Below are positions 35,695 through 43,662 of a stretch of DNA of 64,000 nt, in pieces (positions within the stretch are counted from its first letter, which is position 1; each line of letters starts with the position of its first letter). The stretch is taken from NCBI RefSeq assembly GCF_019550915.1, contig NZ_JAHWCI010000005.1, forward strand, positions 496,001-560,000, written 5' to 3'. A program made the position numbers and the translations under genes. This DNA is from Mumia sp. zg.B17 (GTDB taxonomy: Bacteria; Actinomycetota; Actinomycetes; Propionibacteriales; Nocardioidaceae). The notes under the pieces are model-generated. The model did not search any database, was not told the origin of the DNA, and saw only the letters and a list, made by a program, of their open reading frames with translations.

Positions 35695-36732
35695 TCAGCG
35701 GGACCGGACCGTCACGCCACCGGCGCCAGCCGGCACGAGCTCGACGAAGACCTTGCCCCGCTCGAGCGTGACCGGCTTGCCCCCGGCAGTCAGCTGGATC
35801 GGCGCCGCAGCGCTCTTCTTGCTCCAGCGGGCGTTCAGCATCGTGCCGCCGTTGAGGACGACAGCCCGGCCGCCCCCCTTGAGCACCGTCTCGGGGACGG
35901 GATACCCGGCCGGGTCGCGGTAGCCCGCGTCGACCTGTCGGGTGAAGAGCACGAGGACGGTGTCCGGCTTGAAGTCCTTGCCCTTCTGGGCGTGGCCGTT
36001 GACCCGGCGGTACGCGCCGCCGGAACCGAGCTGCCACCGCGTCGCGGAGCTGCGGGAGAAGCGGACGTCGAACGACGTCGCCTTCGTCGAGCCGGGCGTC
36101 GGGCTCGCGCCGAACGGCAGGTACGGCGGCGGCACGGCGGCCTTAGCGGACCGGTGCTGGTCGGCGTAGGCGGCAAGGTTCAGCAGCCGGTCGTACGGGG
36201 CCTTCTTGCCCCGGTCGATGGCGAGCGTGAGGTTGCCGGTGTCCTCGCTGTAGAGCTTCACACCAGCGGCCTTGATCTTGCGGATGGTCACCTTCGCGCC
36301 GCCCGAGGCGATCAGCTGCCCACCGGTCGGCTTGACGAGGGCGATGTCGGTGGTCCGGGTCGAGCGGACGTGCCCGACCTTGGTCGGCGTCTGCGAGTAG
36401 AAGAACGCCGCCAGCCTCGTCAGACCACCCTCGACCAGCTCCTCGACGACGAGATCAGCCTGCGACAACCCGTACTGCGGGGCTCCGGCGGCGGTGTTCT
36501 CGACCTTCACCAGGAAGGCGGGGTGATCGGGCAGACCCTTGGCCGCCGCCTCGCCGGTGAACGGGTTGGCGCGGTTCAGGGTCGCCGCCTTGCGCGCGGC
36601 GTCGGCGCTGGTCGGCGTCGGCTTCTCCGGGGTCTTCGGCTCGTCACCACCCGAGCACGCCGCCGCGAGGACGAGTGCGGTCGCGACGAGGGTGGCGCGC
36701 AACGCGGTACGGGGCTTCTGGCTCACGTGCAT
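35695..36732 (-). CDS. DUF3048 lipoprotein (YerB-like)
   Basis: 345 residues with a signal peptide and lipobox VLAAACSGG (Cys26). Two DUF3048 halves are seen: an N-terminal one with HPAFLVKVENTAAGAPQYGLSQAD and VGHVRSTRTTDIAL, and a C-terminal one with DVRFSRSSATRWQLGSGG and TVLVLFTRQVDAGYRDPAGYPVPETV. The family is widespread in Gram-positives and of unknown function; YerB is the B. subtilis relative. The ATG has a gggag site. It lies downstream of the NlpC/P60 gene, separated from it by a strong hairpin. Confidence 0.88.
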   Translation of the reverse strand: MHVSQKPRTALRATLVATALVLAAACSGGDEPKTPEKPTPTSADAARKAATLNRANPFTGEAAAKGLPDHPAFLVKVENTAAGAPQYGLSQADLVVEELVEGGLTRLAAFFYSQTPTKVGHVRSTRTTDIALVKPTGGQLIASGGAKVTIRKIKAAGVKLYSEDTGNLTLAIDRGKKAPYDRLLNLAAYADQHRSAKAAVPPPYLPFGASPTPGSTKATSFDVRFSRSSATRWQLGSGGAYRRVNGHAQKGKDFKPDTVLVLFTRQVDAGYRDPAGYPVPETVLKGGGRAVVLNGGTMLNARWSKKSAAAPIQLTAGGKPVTLERGKVFVELVPAGAGGVTVRSR

Positions 36733-36744
36733 GCTCCCATGGTG

Positions 36745-36782
36745 GAGCAGGGCCGGTACCTCAGGAGGCACCGGCCCTGCTC
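36745..36782 (-). terminator. Strong hairpin after NlpC/P60 gene
   Basis: gagcagggccggt (36745-36757) pairs perfectly with accggccctgctc (36770-36782), a 13-bp stem with a 12-nt loop. It lies 19 bp beyond the NlpC/P60 stop and just before the DUF3048 start, so it should terminate or attenuate read-through into the lipoprotein gene. Confidence 0.65.
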
Positions 36783-36800
36783 TTCGTGGTGGTGTCGCTG

Positions 36801-37370
36801 TCAGCGCAGACGCATGGTGCCTGCGGACCAGCCGCGGGTCCAGATCCGCTCGACCTTCACGCGGCTGCCGGAGTACGGCGCGTGGAGGATGCGACCCTTC
36901 CCCCAGTAGATGCCCACGTGGTACTTGCGGGACCCACCGAAGAAGACGAGGTCGCCCTTGCGGATGTTGCGCTTCTTGATCTTGCGGACGTGCCGGTACT
37001 GCGAGTTCGCGGTCCGCGGCAGCTTCATGCCTGCCTTGCGGAACGAGTAGGAGGTGAGGCCGGAGCAGTCGAACGCGCGGGGGCCGGACGCGCCGTAGCG
37101 GTACGGGTCACCCTTCTGGCGCGCGGCGACGCGGGAGGCCTTGACGATGCGACCGGCGCGACGCTTCTTGGCGACGACGCGCTTGGCCTTCTTGGTGGCC
37201 TTCGCGGCGGCGAGCTTCTGGGCGGTCGCGGTCTTCGCGGCGGCCGTGCTCGTGGACGTGGAGGCGGGGGCTGCGCTGGCCTCGTTGGCGGTCGTGACGA
37301 CCATCGCGAAGGCAGCGGAGAGAGCGATCGGCAGAGCCATGAGGCGCTGCGTCCGGGGGGTCGCGAGCAT
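36801..37370 (-). CDS. Secreted NlpC/P60 peptidoglycan hydrolase
   Basis: 189 residues with a signal peptide (about 1-34), a Lys/Ala-rich linker (about 45-85) and one C-terminal NlpC/P60 domain. The catalytic cysteine is Cys102 in FDCSGLTSYSF, the catalytic His is His151 in YHVGIYWGKG, and a third polar residue is His163. It should cleave the stem peptides of peptidoglycan, probably in growth or separation. I use ATG 37370; the GTG at 37391 falls within the conserved pairing of the upstream riboswitch. The upstream aptamer suggests repression or control by c-di-AMP. Confidence 0.92.
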   Translation of the reverse strand: MLATPRTQRLMALPIALSAAFAMVVTTANEASAAPASTSTSTAAAKTATAQKLAAAKATKKAKRVVAKKRRAGRIVKASRVAARQKGDPYRYGASGPRAFDCSGLTSYSFRKAGMKLPRTANSQYRHVRKIKKRNIRKGDLVFFGGSRKYHVGIYWGKGRILHAPYSGSRVKVERIWTRGWSAGTMRLR

Positions 37371-37388
37371 GATGAGCGTGGTCCCTTC

Positions 37389-37539
37389 CACGCCTGCGAA
37401 GTGAGCTGTCGGATTAGGGCCGAAGGATGGCCCTGCCCTGTCTTAGGGCTTCACCCCGAGCACGCATGACCCGAAGGACTTCGTGCAGAGTTGGTTCCTC
37501 CGCTCCTGCCCGTCGGTGACGGTCGATGATGGGGGCGTG
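37389..37539 (-). ncRNA. Probable c-di-AMP (ydaO/yuaA-type) riboswitch
   Basis: On the minus strand, upstream of the NlpC/P60 gene, conserved elements occur in order: gcggaggaaccaac, ggggtgaagc, agggcagggcc, then ccgacagctcacttcgcagg. This is the signature of ydaO-class aptamers (for comparison, ccgacagcuaaccucguaggcg in family members). The outer stem P1 is formed by cacgcc at 37539-37534 with ggcgtg at 37394-37389. A ggaaggga ribosome site follows 1-8 nt after P1, so ligand binding could hide it. Cell-wall hydrolase genes are the classic targets of this riboswitch in actinobacteria. Confidence 0.8.
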
Positions 37540-37588
37540 TGCAGGCGGGCAGGATTGGGCGTTTCCCACACACGATGTTCAGTTGTCC

Positions 37589-37618
37589 GGCAGGACCCGG
37601 TCGCGTCCCGGTCCTGCC
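37589..37618. repeat. Inverted repeat in 5' leader of NlpC/P60 gene
   Basis: ggcaggacc (37589-37597) pairs with ggtcctgcc (37610-37618). It lies about 50 bp before the riboswitch in the presumed leader and could be part of the leader structure or a terminator for read-through from the desulfurase operon. Confidence 0.55.
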
Positions 37619-37659
37619 CGTTATGGGGGGTTGTGGGGCCTGTTGTCAGGCCGCGGGCC

Positions 37660-37688
37660 ACCATAGACACGTCGATGGACCCGCTCAA
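37660..37688 (-). promoter_or_regulatory. Probable sigma-70-type promoter of NlpC/P60 gene
   Basis: On the minus strand, TTGAGC (37688-37683) is separated by 17 bp from TATGGT (37665-37660). Transcription from here would give a leader of about 280 nt containing the hairpin and the riboswitch. Confidence 0.5.
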
Positions 37689-37870
37689 AACACCAGACGT
37701 CACCACGGACGAGGTTTGGACGCTCGTCCAGGTCACCTGCCCTGCCGTCGCAGTGATCGACGGGGGGCTATGTGACCCTTGTCATATTTTGACCGGTCTT
37801 GTCCCAGGACCATAACAAAGCTCTGCGCGGATGCAAGGGTCCACCGCACCCGCGGGCGCGCCGGCGACGG
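37689..37870. other. Intergenic region with no gene seen
   Basis: The 182 bp between the NlpC/P60 promoter and the cysteine desulfurase 3' end contain no credible coding sequence. The base composition drops at 37775-37815, an AT-richer stretch that may carry further promoter or regulatory sites for the peptidoglycan hydrolase. Confidence 0.5.
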
Positions 37871-39025
37871 TCAGCCGGCGAGCGACCGGACGGCTCGCAC
37901 CGCGGTGACGACGGCCCCGGCGGCACCCTCGAAGTCCGCCGGCGACGCGGCCGTGAACCGCACCGCCGTACGCGCCACCTCGGGATCGATCCCGAGCGCC
38001 AAGAGGACCTCCGAGGGCTCGTCGGAGCCCGCGGCGCACGCCGAGCCGCTGGAGCACGCGATGCCGTGATCCTGCTCCAGCCCCAGGAGCACCGCCTCCC
38101 CCGACGTGCCCGGGAAGCAGAACGACGCGTGACCGGGAAGCCGACGGCGCGGATGGCCGGTGAGGAAGGCGCCCGGGGCAGCGGAGAGCACGTCGTGCAC
38201 GAACGCGTCGCGGGCCGCGGCCAGGGCCTCGACCGGACCTCGCGGACGCGGTCCCCCGGGCGTGGACCCCACCGCCGACGTGATCGCCGCGGCGAGACCG
38301 ACGGCGGCGGCGACGTTCTCGGTGCCCGACCGAAGTCCACGCTCCTGGCCGCCCCCGTGGATCAGCGGCTCCAAGGGCACGCCTCGGCGGACCCACAGGG
38401 CCCCGCTCCCCTTCGGCGCACCCACCTTGTGCCCGCTGAGCGAGAGGGCGTCGACGCCGAGCTGCGTGGGATCCACGACGACGGACCCGACGGCCTGGAC
38501 GGCATCGGTGTGCACGAGCGCCCCCCGTGCGCGTGCCAGGGCGGCGACCTCGGCGACCGGCTGGACCGTACCGACCTCGTTGTTCGCGAGCATGACCGAC
38601 ACCAACGTGGTCTCGGCGCCGATCAGTCGTTCCGCCTGCGTCAGGTCGACGACGCCGTCACCGTCGACGTCGAGCAGGTCTCTCCGGAACCCGTGCAGTC
38701 TGACCAGGTGGTCGCACGCCTCCAGCACGGCAGGGTGCTCGATCCGGGTGGTCACGAGGTGGCGCCCACGCGGGTTCGCCAGTGCCAGTCCCTTCACCGC
38801 GAGGTTGTCGGCCTCCGTCCCACCGGAGGTGAGCACGATCTCCGCCGGTCGGGCACCGACCGCGGCGGCGACGTCCGCGCGTGCGCGCTCCAGCGCCCGG
38901 GACGCGACGTCTCCGAGACCGTGGCGGCTCGACGGGTTGCCGAACTCGCCGGTGAGGAAGGGCCACATCGCCTCCAGCACCTCGCGGCGAACCGGCGTGG
39001 TCGCGGCCGTGTCGAGGTAGCGCAC
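37871..39025 (-). CDS. Cysteine desulfurase (NifS/IscS type) of the NAD operon
   Basis: 384 residues. A PLP enzyme that takes sulfur from cysteine to form alanine and a protein persulfide. The PLP-lysine motif is SLSGHKVGAPKGSGAL (about residue 205), and the catalytic cysteine lies in GIACSSGSACAAGSDEPSEVL. The N-terminal LDTAATTPVRREVLEAM is typical. It starts 1 nt after the nadC stop, making it the last gene of the nad operon. Its likely role is to provide sulfur for the [4Fe-4S] cluster of quinolinate synthase NadA, as proposed for NadS-type enzymes; this is inferred from context. Confidence 0.9.
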   Translation of the reverse strand: MRYLDTAATTPVRREVLEAMWPFLTGEFGNPSSRHGLGDVASRALERARADVAAAVGARPAEIVLTSGGTEADNLAVKGLALANPRGRHLVTTRIEHPAVLEACDHLVRLHGFRRDLLDVDGDGVVDLTQAERLIGAETTLVSVMLANNEVGTVQPVAEVAALARARGALVHTDAVQAVGSVVVDPTQLGVDALSLSGHKVGAPKGSGALWVRRGVPLEPLIHGGGQERGLRSGTENVAAAVGLAAAITSAVGSTPGGPRPRGPVEALAAARDAFVHDVLSAAPGAFLTGHPRRRLPGHASFCFPGTSGEAVLLGLEQDHGIACSSGSACAAGSDEPSEVLLALGIDPEVARTAVRFTAASPADFEGAAGAVVTAVRAVRSLAG

Positions 39026-39026
39026 C

Positions 39027-39881
39027 CTAGACCGCCACCTCGACGTCGAGCCCCAGGTCGAGCGCGGCGACGCTGTGCGTGAGGGCCCCCACCGAGATCA
39101 GGTCGACCCCGGTCAGCGCGATCTCACCGACCCGAGGGAGCGTGATGCCGCCGCTGGCCTCCACCAGCGCCCGCCCGGCGACCTTCTCGACACCGGTACG
39201 GAGGTCCTCGAGCGTGAAGTTGTCGAGCATCACGGTGTCGACACCGGCCGCGAGGACGGCATCGAGCTGGTCCAGGCGGTCGACCTCGACCTCGAGGTGC
39301 ACCGTGTGCGGGAGCGCCTCTCGCGCGGCTCGCAGCGCCGAGGTGACGCGCTCCGGATCGTCGCCGAGGACAGCGAGGTGGTTGTCCTTGGCCATCACGG
39401 CGTCCGACAGCGAGAACCGGTGGTTGTGCCCGCCGCCGCACCGCACGGCGTACCGCTCGAACGCCCGCAGCCCCGGCGTCGTCTTGCGGGTGTCGACGAT
39501 GCGCACACCCGTCCCGGCGACGGCCTCGACGTACGCGCGCGTCTGTGTGGCGATGCCGGACATCCGCTGGACGAAGTTCAGCGCGACGCGCTCGGCGCGA
39601 AGGACGCCCCGGGCGGGACCTACCACGGTCGCGACGACCGTCCCCGGCTCGAGCGCGTCACCGTCTGCCCGCTCGAGCCGGACCGAGATGGCGGGGTCGA
39701 CGGTCGTGAAGGCCACGTCGACGACCCGTCCGCCGGAGAGCACTCCGGCCTCCCGGGCCACCATGCGCGCGGTGGCGACCGCCTCCGCCGGGACCAGCAC
39801 CTCCCCCGTGAGGTCTCCCCACGGCGAGTCCTCCTGGAGTGCTGCCTGCACCCCTGACCTGATGAGCGTGTCGGTCAGCAT
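39027..39881 (-). CDS. nadC: Nicotinate-nucleotide pyrophosphorylase (carboxylating)
   Basis: 284 residues. It converts quinolinate and PRPP to nicotinate mononucleotide with loss of CO2. The conserved segments RAERVALNFVQRMSGIAT, DTRKTTPGLRAFERYAVRCGGGHNHR, the MAKDNHL motif and LVEASGGI are present. I use ATG 39881, with a ggaaggg ribosome site, overlapping the nadB stop by 7 bp. It is the third of the operon nadA-nadB-nadC-desulfurase, so quinolinate made upstream is used at once. Confidence 0.95.
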   Translation of the reverse strand: MLTDTLIRSGVQAALQEDSPWGDLTGEVLVPAEAVATARMVAREAGVLSGGRVVDVAFTTVDPAISVRLERADGDALEPGTVVATVVGPARGVLRAERVALNFVQRMSGIATQTRAYVEAVAGTGVRIVDTRKTTPGLRAFERYAVRCGGGHNHRFSLSDAVMAKDNHLAVLGDDPERVTSALRAAREALPHTVHLEVEVDRLDQLDAVLAAGVDTVMLDNFTLEDLRTGVEKVAGRALVEASGGITLPRVGEIALTGVDLISVGALTHSVAALDLGLDVEVAV

Positions 39882-41455
39882 GCGAGTGTTCCCTTCCGCA
39901 CCCACGACAGGTGGCGGTCGAAGGCGGGGTCACGGTCGGGACGGTCGGACCGGAAGTGGGCGCCGCGCGACTCCTCCCGGGCCAGCGCCGCCGTCACCAC
40001 CACCCGCGCAACCTCCAGCAGGTTGGCGTCCTCGTACGCCGCCGTGGTCCCGTCGACGGTCGGGGACCACCCGGCGATGGCGTCGGCCGCCGCCTGGAGG
40101 GTGTCGCCGTCGCGGACGAGTCCCGCGGCGGCCCACATCGTCGTCTGCAGCTCGTCCCGGTCCAGGGGTCCTGCGGTGGGCCCACCGGTCGTCACTCCGA
40201 CGGGCTCGGCGGCGTACGGGGTGGGCTCACCGTCCCACGCGGCCGCTCCGGGCTCCTGGAGCGCGGACACGCAACGCCGTGCGGTCACCGCGCCCTCGAG
40301 GAGCGAGTTGGAGGCGAGACGGTTCGCGCCGTGCAGGCCCGTGCACGCGGCCTCGCCGACGGCGTACAACCCGGGGACGCTCGTGCGCCCGTCGAGGTCG
40401 GTCCGGATGCCGCCCATGAAGTAGTGCGCGGCGGGCGTGACGGGGATCGGTCCCTCGTCCCAGCGCAGCCCATGGGCGCGGCAGCGCGCGTCGAGGCCCG
40501 GGAAGCGTCGGGCGAGGAACTCCGCACCGAGGGCGGTGGCATCGAGCAGGACCGGCTCACCGCCCTGCTCGTGCATGACCCGAGCGATCTCACGGGCCAC
40601 GACGTCGCGCGGTGCCAGCTCGGCGTCGCGGTGGACGTCACGCATGAACCGCCGCCCCGCCTGATCGCGGAGCACGGCTCCCTCCCCCCGGACGGCCTCC
40701 GAGATCAGTCCCCCGCCGGGCACGGCCAGGCGGGTCGGGTGGAACTGGTACATCTCCACGTCCGTCGCCACCGCTCCCGCACGCAGGGCGAGGGCCAGGC
40801 CGTCACCGGTGGAGCCGACGGGGTTGGTGGTGTGCGCGTAGAGCTGTCCGGCTCCCCCGGTCGCGAGGACCACGGCATCCGCCTCGAGCGTCCGGGGGCG
40901 CCCGCTCGGGGCGCCGACCCAGGTGAGGCCCACGACCGCGCCGTCGCGGAGGCTGAGGTCGGTGACCATGGCGTGGTCGTGCACGGCGAGCGCGCCCGTC
41001 TGCACCTTCGCGGACAGCGCACGGACGATCTCGGCCCCGGTCGCGTCGCCGTCGGCGTGCAGGATCCGCGGCGCCGAGTGTGCCGCCTCCAGGCCGAGCG
41101 CGAGTCGCCCGTCCTGCCGGTCGAACCGGGTGCCCCACCGGATGAGCGCCGCGACCGCGTCGGGTCCCTCACCGCACACCACCTCGGCCGACGCACGGTC
41201 GACCAGTCCGGCACCTGCGGTCACCGTGTCCGCGACGTGCGCCGCGACGGAGTCCTCGACGCCCGCTCGCGCCGTAGCGTCGAGGACGACCGCGATCCCG
41301 CCCTGCGCGTACCGGGTCGTCGCCTCGCCCAGCGCTCCCTTGGTGAGAAGGACGACGTCGTGGTGAACGCTCGCCTCGACGGCGGTCGTCATCCCCGCGA
41401 TCCCGCTGCCGACCACGACCACCCGGAGGCGTCGGGGCCGAGCACGGCTCGTCAT
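39875..41455 (-). CDS. nadB: L-aspartate oxidase
   Basis: 526 residues. An FAD enzyme that oxidises L-aspartate to iminoaspartate for quinolinate synthesis. The Rossmann start VVVVGSGIAGMTTA is at about residues 11-24, with the active-site Arg/His region YMFHP-like MYQFHPTRLAVPGGG and PAAHYFMGGIRTDLDGRTSVPGLYAVGE in the C-terminal half. The ATG overlaps the nadA stop (ATGA). The family's usual length is 520-540, so it is complete. Confidence 0.95.
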   Translation of the reverse strand: MTSRARPRRLRVVVVGSGIAGMTTAVEASVHHDVVLLTKGALGEATTRYAQGGIAVVLDATARAGVEDSVAAHVADTVTAGAGLVDRASAEVVCGEGPDAVAALIRWGTRFDRQDGRLALGLEAAHSAPRILHADGDATGAEIVRALSAKVQTGALAVHDHAMVTDLSLRDGAVVGLTWVGAPSGRPRTLEADAVVLATGGAGQLYAHTTNPVGSTGDGLALALRAGAVATDVEMYQFHPTRLAVPGGGLISEAVRGEGAVLRDQAGRRFMRDVHRDAELAPRDVVAREIARVMHEQGGEPVLLDATALGAEFLARRFPGLDARCRAHGLRWDEGPIPVTPAAHYFMGGIRTDLDGRTSVPGLYAVGEAACTGLHGANRLASNSLLEGAVTARRCVSALQEPGAAAWDGEPTPYAAEPVGVTTGGPTAGPLDRDELQTTMWAAAGLVRDGDTLQAAADAIAGWSPTVDGTTAAYEDANLLEVARVVVTAALAREESRGAHFRSDRPDRDPAFDRHLSWVRKGTLAC

Positions 41456-42723
41456 GCTGCCCGCTCCGGCGGGCGGGCGGCCAGCATGCGCTCGAGCGCG
41501 ACGCGGGCACCGTCGGCGACCTGCGGGTCGACCTGGATCTGGTTCTCGACCCGTCCTTCGAGGAGCCCGTCGAGCACCCAGGCGAGGTAGCCGGGGTGGA
41601 TCCGGTACATCGTGGAGCAGGGGCACACGACCGGGTCGAGGCAGAAGATCGTGTGCTCGGGGTGCTCGACGGCGAGCCGCTGGACGAGGTTGATCTCCGT
41701 CCCGATCGCGAACGTCGTCCCAGCCGGCGCAGACTCCACCGCCTTGCGGATGTAGTCGGTGGAACCTGCCTCGTCGGCGGCGTCGACGACCGGCATGGGG
41801 CACTCCGGGTGCACGACCACGCGGACGTCCGGGTGCGCTGCGCGCGCACTCTCGATCTGAGCGACGGTGAACCGCTTGTGCACCGAGCAGAAGCCGTGCC
41901 ACAGCAGAACCTTCGCGTCCCGCAGCGTCTGCTCGTCGTTGCCGCCGAGCGGCTTGCGCGGGTTCCACATGGGCATGGCGTCGAGGCTCACGCCCATCGC
42001 CTTCGCCGTGTTGCGACCGAGGTGCTGGTCGGGGAAGAAGAGCACACGCTGCGCTCGCTCGAACGCCCACCGCAGCACGGTCTCGGCGTTGGACGACGTG
42101 CACACGATGCCGCCGCGGTCGCCGCAGAAGCCCTTGAGGGCCGCCGAGGAGTTCATGTAGGTCACCGGGATCACCGGGAGCCTGCCGTCGGCGTCAGGCT
42201 GGGTCCCGTAGACCGCCTCGAGCTCGGCCCACGCCTGCTCGACGGAGTCGATGTCGGCCATGTCGGCCATCGAGCACCCGGCCGCGAGGTTCGGGAGGAT
42301 CACGGCCTGCTGCGGACCGGAGAGGATGTCGGCGGTCTCGGCCATGAAGTGGACCCCGCAGAACACGATCGCCTCGGCGTCGGGGCGGGTCAGCGCGGCG
42401 TTCGCGAGCTGGAAGGAGTCGCCCACGAAGTCGGCGTGCCGGACGACCTCGTCACGCTGGTAGAAGTGGCCGAGGACGACGAGCCGGTCGCCGAGGGCGT
42501 CCTTGGCGGCGCGGATGCGGGCGTCGAGCTCGTCGGCGGACATCTGCGTGTAGGCCGCCGGGAGGACGCCCTGGCGGGGCGCCGCCGCGGGGATCACGTC
42601 GCCCATGGAGGCGCCAGGCCCGTACGAGGGTGGTGCGAGGTCCACGGTCCACGGGCCGTCGGCCAGGCTCGGGTCGCAGGTGGCGCCGGGTGCGCTTCGG
42701 ACGACGGTGTCGACAGAGGACAT
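41452..42723 (-). CDS. nadA: Quinolinate synthase
   Basis: 423 residues. It condenses iminoaspartate and dihydroxyacetone phosphate to quinolinate using a [4Fe-4S] cluster. The cluster cysteines are found in FCGVHFMAET, IVCTSSNAE and PVVCPCSTMYR, and the substrate residues in HPECPMPV. An N-terminal extension of about 60 residues precedes the core, as in other actinobacterial NadA. The ATG at 42723 has a ggaaggc site and starts 69 nt after the Nudix regulator. It is the first enzyme gene of the nad operon. Confidence 0.95.
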   Translation of the reverse strand: MSSVDTVVRSAPGATCDPSLADGPWTVDLAPPSYGPGASMGDVIPAAAPRQGVLPAAYTQMSADELDARIRAAKDALGDRLVVLGHFYQRDEVVRHADFVGDSFQLANAALTRPDAEAIVFCGVHFMAETADILSGPQQAVILPNLAAGCSMADMADIDSVEQAWAELEAVYGTQPDADGRLPVIPVTYMNSSAALKGFCGDRGGIVCTSSNAETVLRWAFERAQRVLFFPDQHLGRNTAKAMGVSLDAMPMWNPRKPLGGNDEQTLRDAKVLLWHGFCSVHKRFTVAQIESARAAHPDVRVVVHPECPMPVVDAADEAGSTDYIRKAVESAPAGTTFAIGTEINLVQRLAVEHPEHTIFCLDPVVCPCSTMYRIHPGYLAWVLDGLLEGRVENQIQVDPQVADGARVALERMLAARPPERAA

Positions 42724-42791
42724 GGTGAGGGCCTTCCTGGAAGGAGCCGGCACCGGCCGGCGAGAGGTGTCGTACGACGGGACTGTGGTGG

Positions 42792-43481
42792 TCACGGCCG
42801 GGTCAGGGGTCCGTTGTCCGCGAGGTCGCTCGCCTCGCGATGTCGATAGAGCCTCGGGGGTCGGTGGCGGCCGCCGACGAGGTAGTCCCCCGTCGGCTCG
42901 ACGGCGCCGCTCGCCTCGACCTGGCGGCGGAAGTTGGCGGGGTCGAGGGTGCGCTGGAGCACCACCTCGTACACGTGGCGCAGCTCGGCCAGCGTGAACG
43001 TCTCACCGAGGAATGCCTGGGCGATCCGTGAGTACTCCATCTTGGTCCGCAGCCGCCAGAGCGCGTACTCGACGATCGTCGAGTGGTCGAAGGCGAGCTC
43101 GGGGGGCTCGTCGGCGGGTCGCCACGAGACGTTGTCGTCCTCGATGCCGCGCTCCGCCTCCTCGGGACGCACGAGCGCCCAGTAGACGACGGAGATGACC
43201 CGGGGACCGGGCACCGGCTGCGGAGCGCGCGCGACGTGGCCGAACGTGTAGAGCTGCTCGAGGTACTTCGGGCTGAGCGCCGTCGTCTCGACCAGCGTCC
43301 GGCGCGCGGTGTCGGACAGGTCCTCGTCCTCGGGGACCGGACCGCCGGGGAGCGCCCAGCTGCCCTTGTACGGATCTTTGACGCGGCGCACGAGAGGCAT
43401 CCACAACGAGGTGCGGTCGGTCCGGTCATCGTGCCGCAGCGCGAAGATCACCGTGGAGACCGCAATCTCGATCCCGGACAT
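42792..43481 (-). CDS. nrtR: Nudix-related transcriptional regulator NrtR
   Basis: 229 residues. The N-terminal Nudix fold has a Nudix box whose catalytic REUxEE is replaced by RTLVET (GGPVPEDEDLSDTARRTLVET), so hydrolysis is unlikely and ADP-ribose sensing is expected. The C-terminal winged helix FTLAELRHVYEVVLQ...LDPANFRRQV is the NrtR DNA-binding domain. It is the first gene of the operon with nadA, nadB, nadC. A perfect 11-bp palindrome arm pair upstream is a likely operator. The ATG has a strong ggggggac ribosome site. Confidence 0.88.
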   Translation of the reverse strand: MSGIEIAVSTVIFALRHDDRTDRTSLWMPLVRRVKDPYKGSWALPGGPVPEDEDLSDTARRTLVETTALSPKYLEQLYTFGHVARAPQPVPGPRVISVVYWALVRPEEAERGIEDDNVSWRPADEPPELAFDHSTIVEYALWRLRTKMEYSRIAQAFLGETFTLAELRHVYEVVLQRTLDPANFRRQVEASGAVEPTGDYLVGGRHRPPRLYRHREASDLADNGPLTRP

Positions 43482-43506
43482 CCGGTCCCCCCTCGCTGTC
43501 GAGTCA

Positions 43507-43560
43507 CCAGTAAAGGTCTGGGTGACCTGAACACATAATAGTCATCATCACCTTTACTGG
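43507..43560. promoter_or_regulatory. NrtR operator candidate and nad operon promoter
   Basis: ccagtaaaggt (43507-43517) is the exact inverse of acctttactgg (43550-43560); the arms lie 32 bp apart, that is about three helical turns between half sites. The minus-strand -10 TATTAT (43540-43535) lies between them, so a protein bound to both arms would cover the promoter. It is 26 bp upstream of the nrtR start and fits autoregulation of the operon. Confidence 0.65.
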
Positions 43561-43577
43561 CTACCCCGGCATGCGTG

Positions 43578-43662
43578 ACCGCGCCGGAACGGCTCAGGCG
43601 ACCGCGCCGGAACGGCTCAGGCGACCGCGCCGGAACGGCTCAGGCGACCGCGCCGGAACGGC
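43578..43662. repeat. 23-bp tandem repeat at 3' end of GGDEF gene
   Basis: The unit accgcgccggaacggctcaggcg starts at 43578, 43601 and 43624, with a 16-bp partial copy at 43647. The last copies encode the final residues and stop of the TPR-GGDEF gene (minus strand); the others lie beyond it. Each unit contains a TGA on the minus strand but in a different frame. Short inverted ccg/cgg pairs could give small hairpins. Confidence 0.9.

Noticed and set aside
37371-37391. GTG at 37391 as start of the NlpC/P60 gene
   Set aside because: This codon is part of the P1 stem of the riboswitch; ATG 37370 follows the ribosome site.
37443-37815. Two open frames of about 100 residues in the 500-bp gap before the NlpC/P60 gene
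   Set aside because: They lie on the riboswitch and leader, lack ribosome sites and show no protein-like composition. The RNA explanation is better.
42792-43481. Active Nudix hydrolase
   Set aside because: The Nudix box lacks the catalytic REUxEE glutamates and a winged-helix domain follows, so a regulator (NrtR) fits better.
43578-43662. CRISPR-like array
   Set aside because: The 23-bp units are contiguous with no spacers and no cas genes are near; it is a simple tandem repeat.
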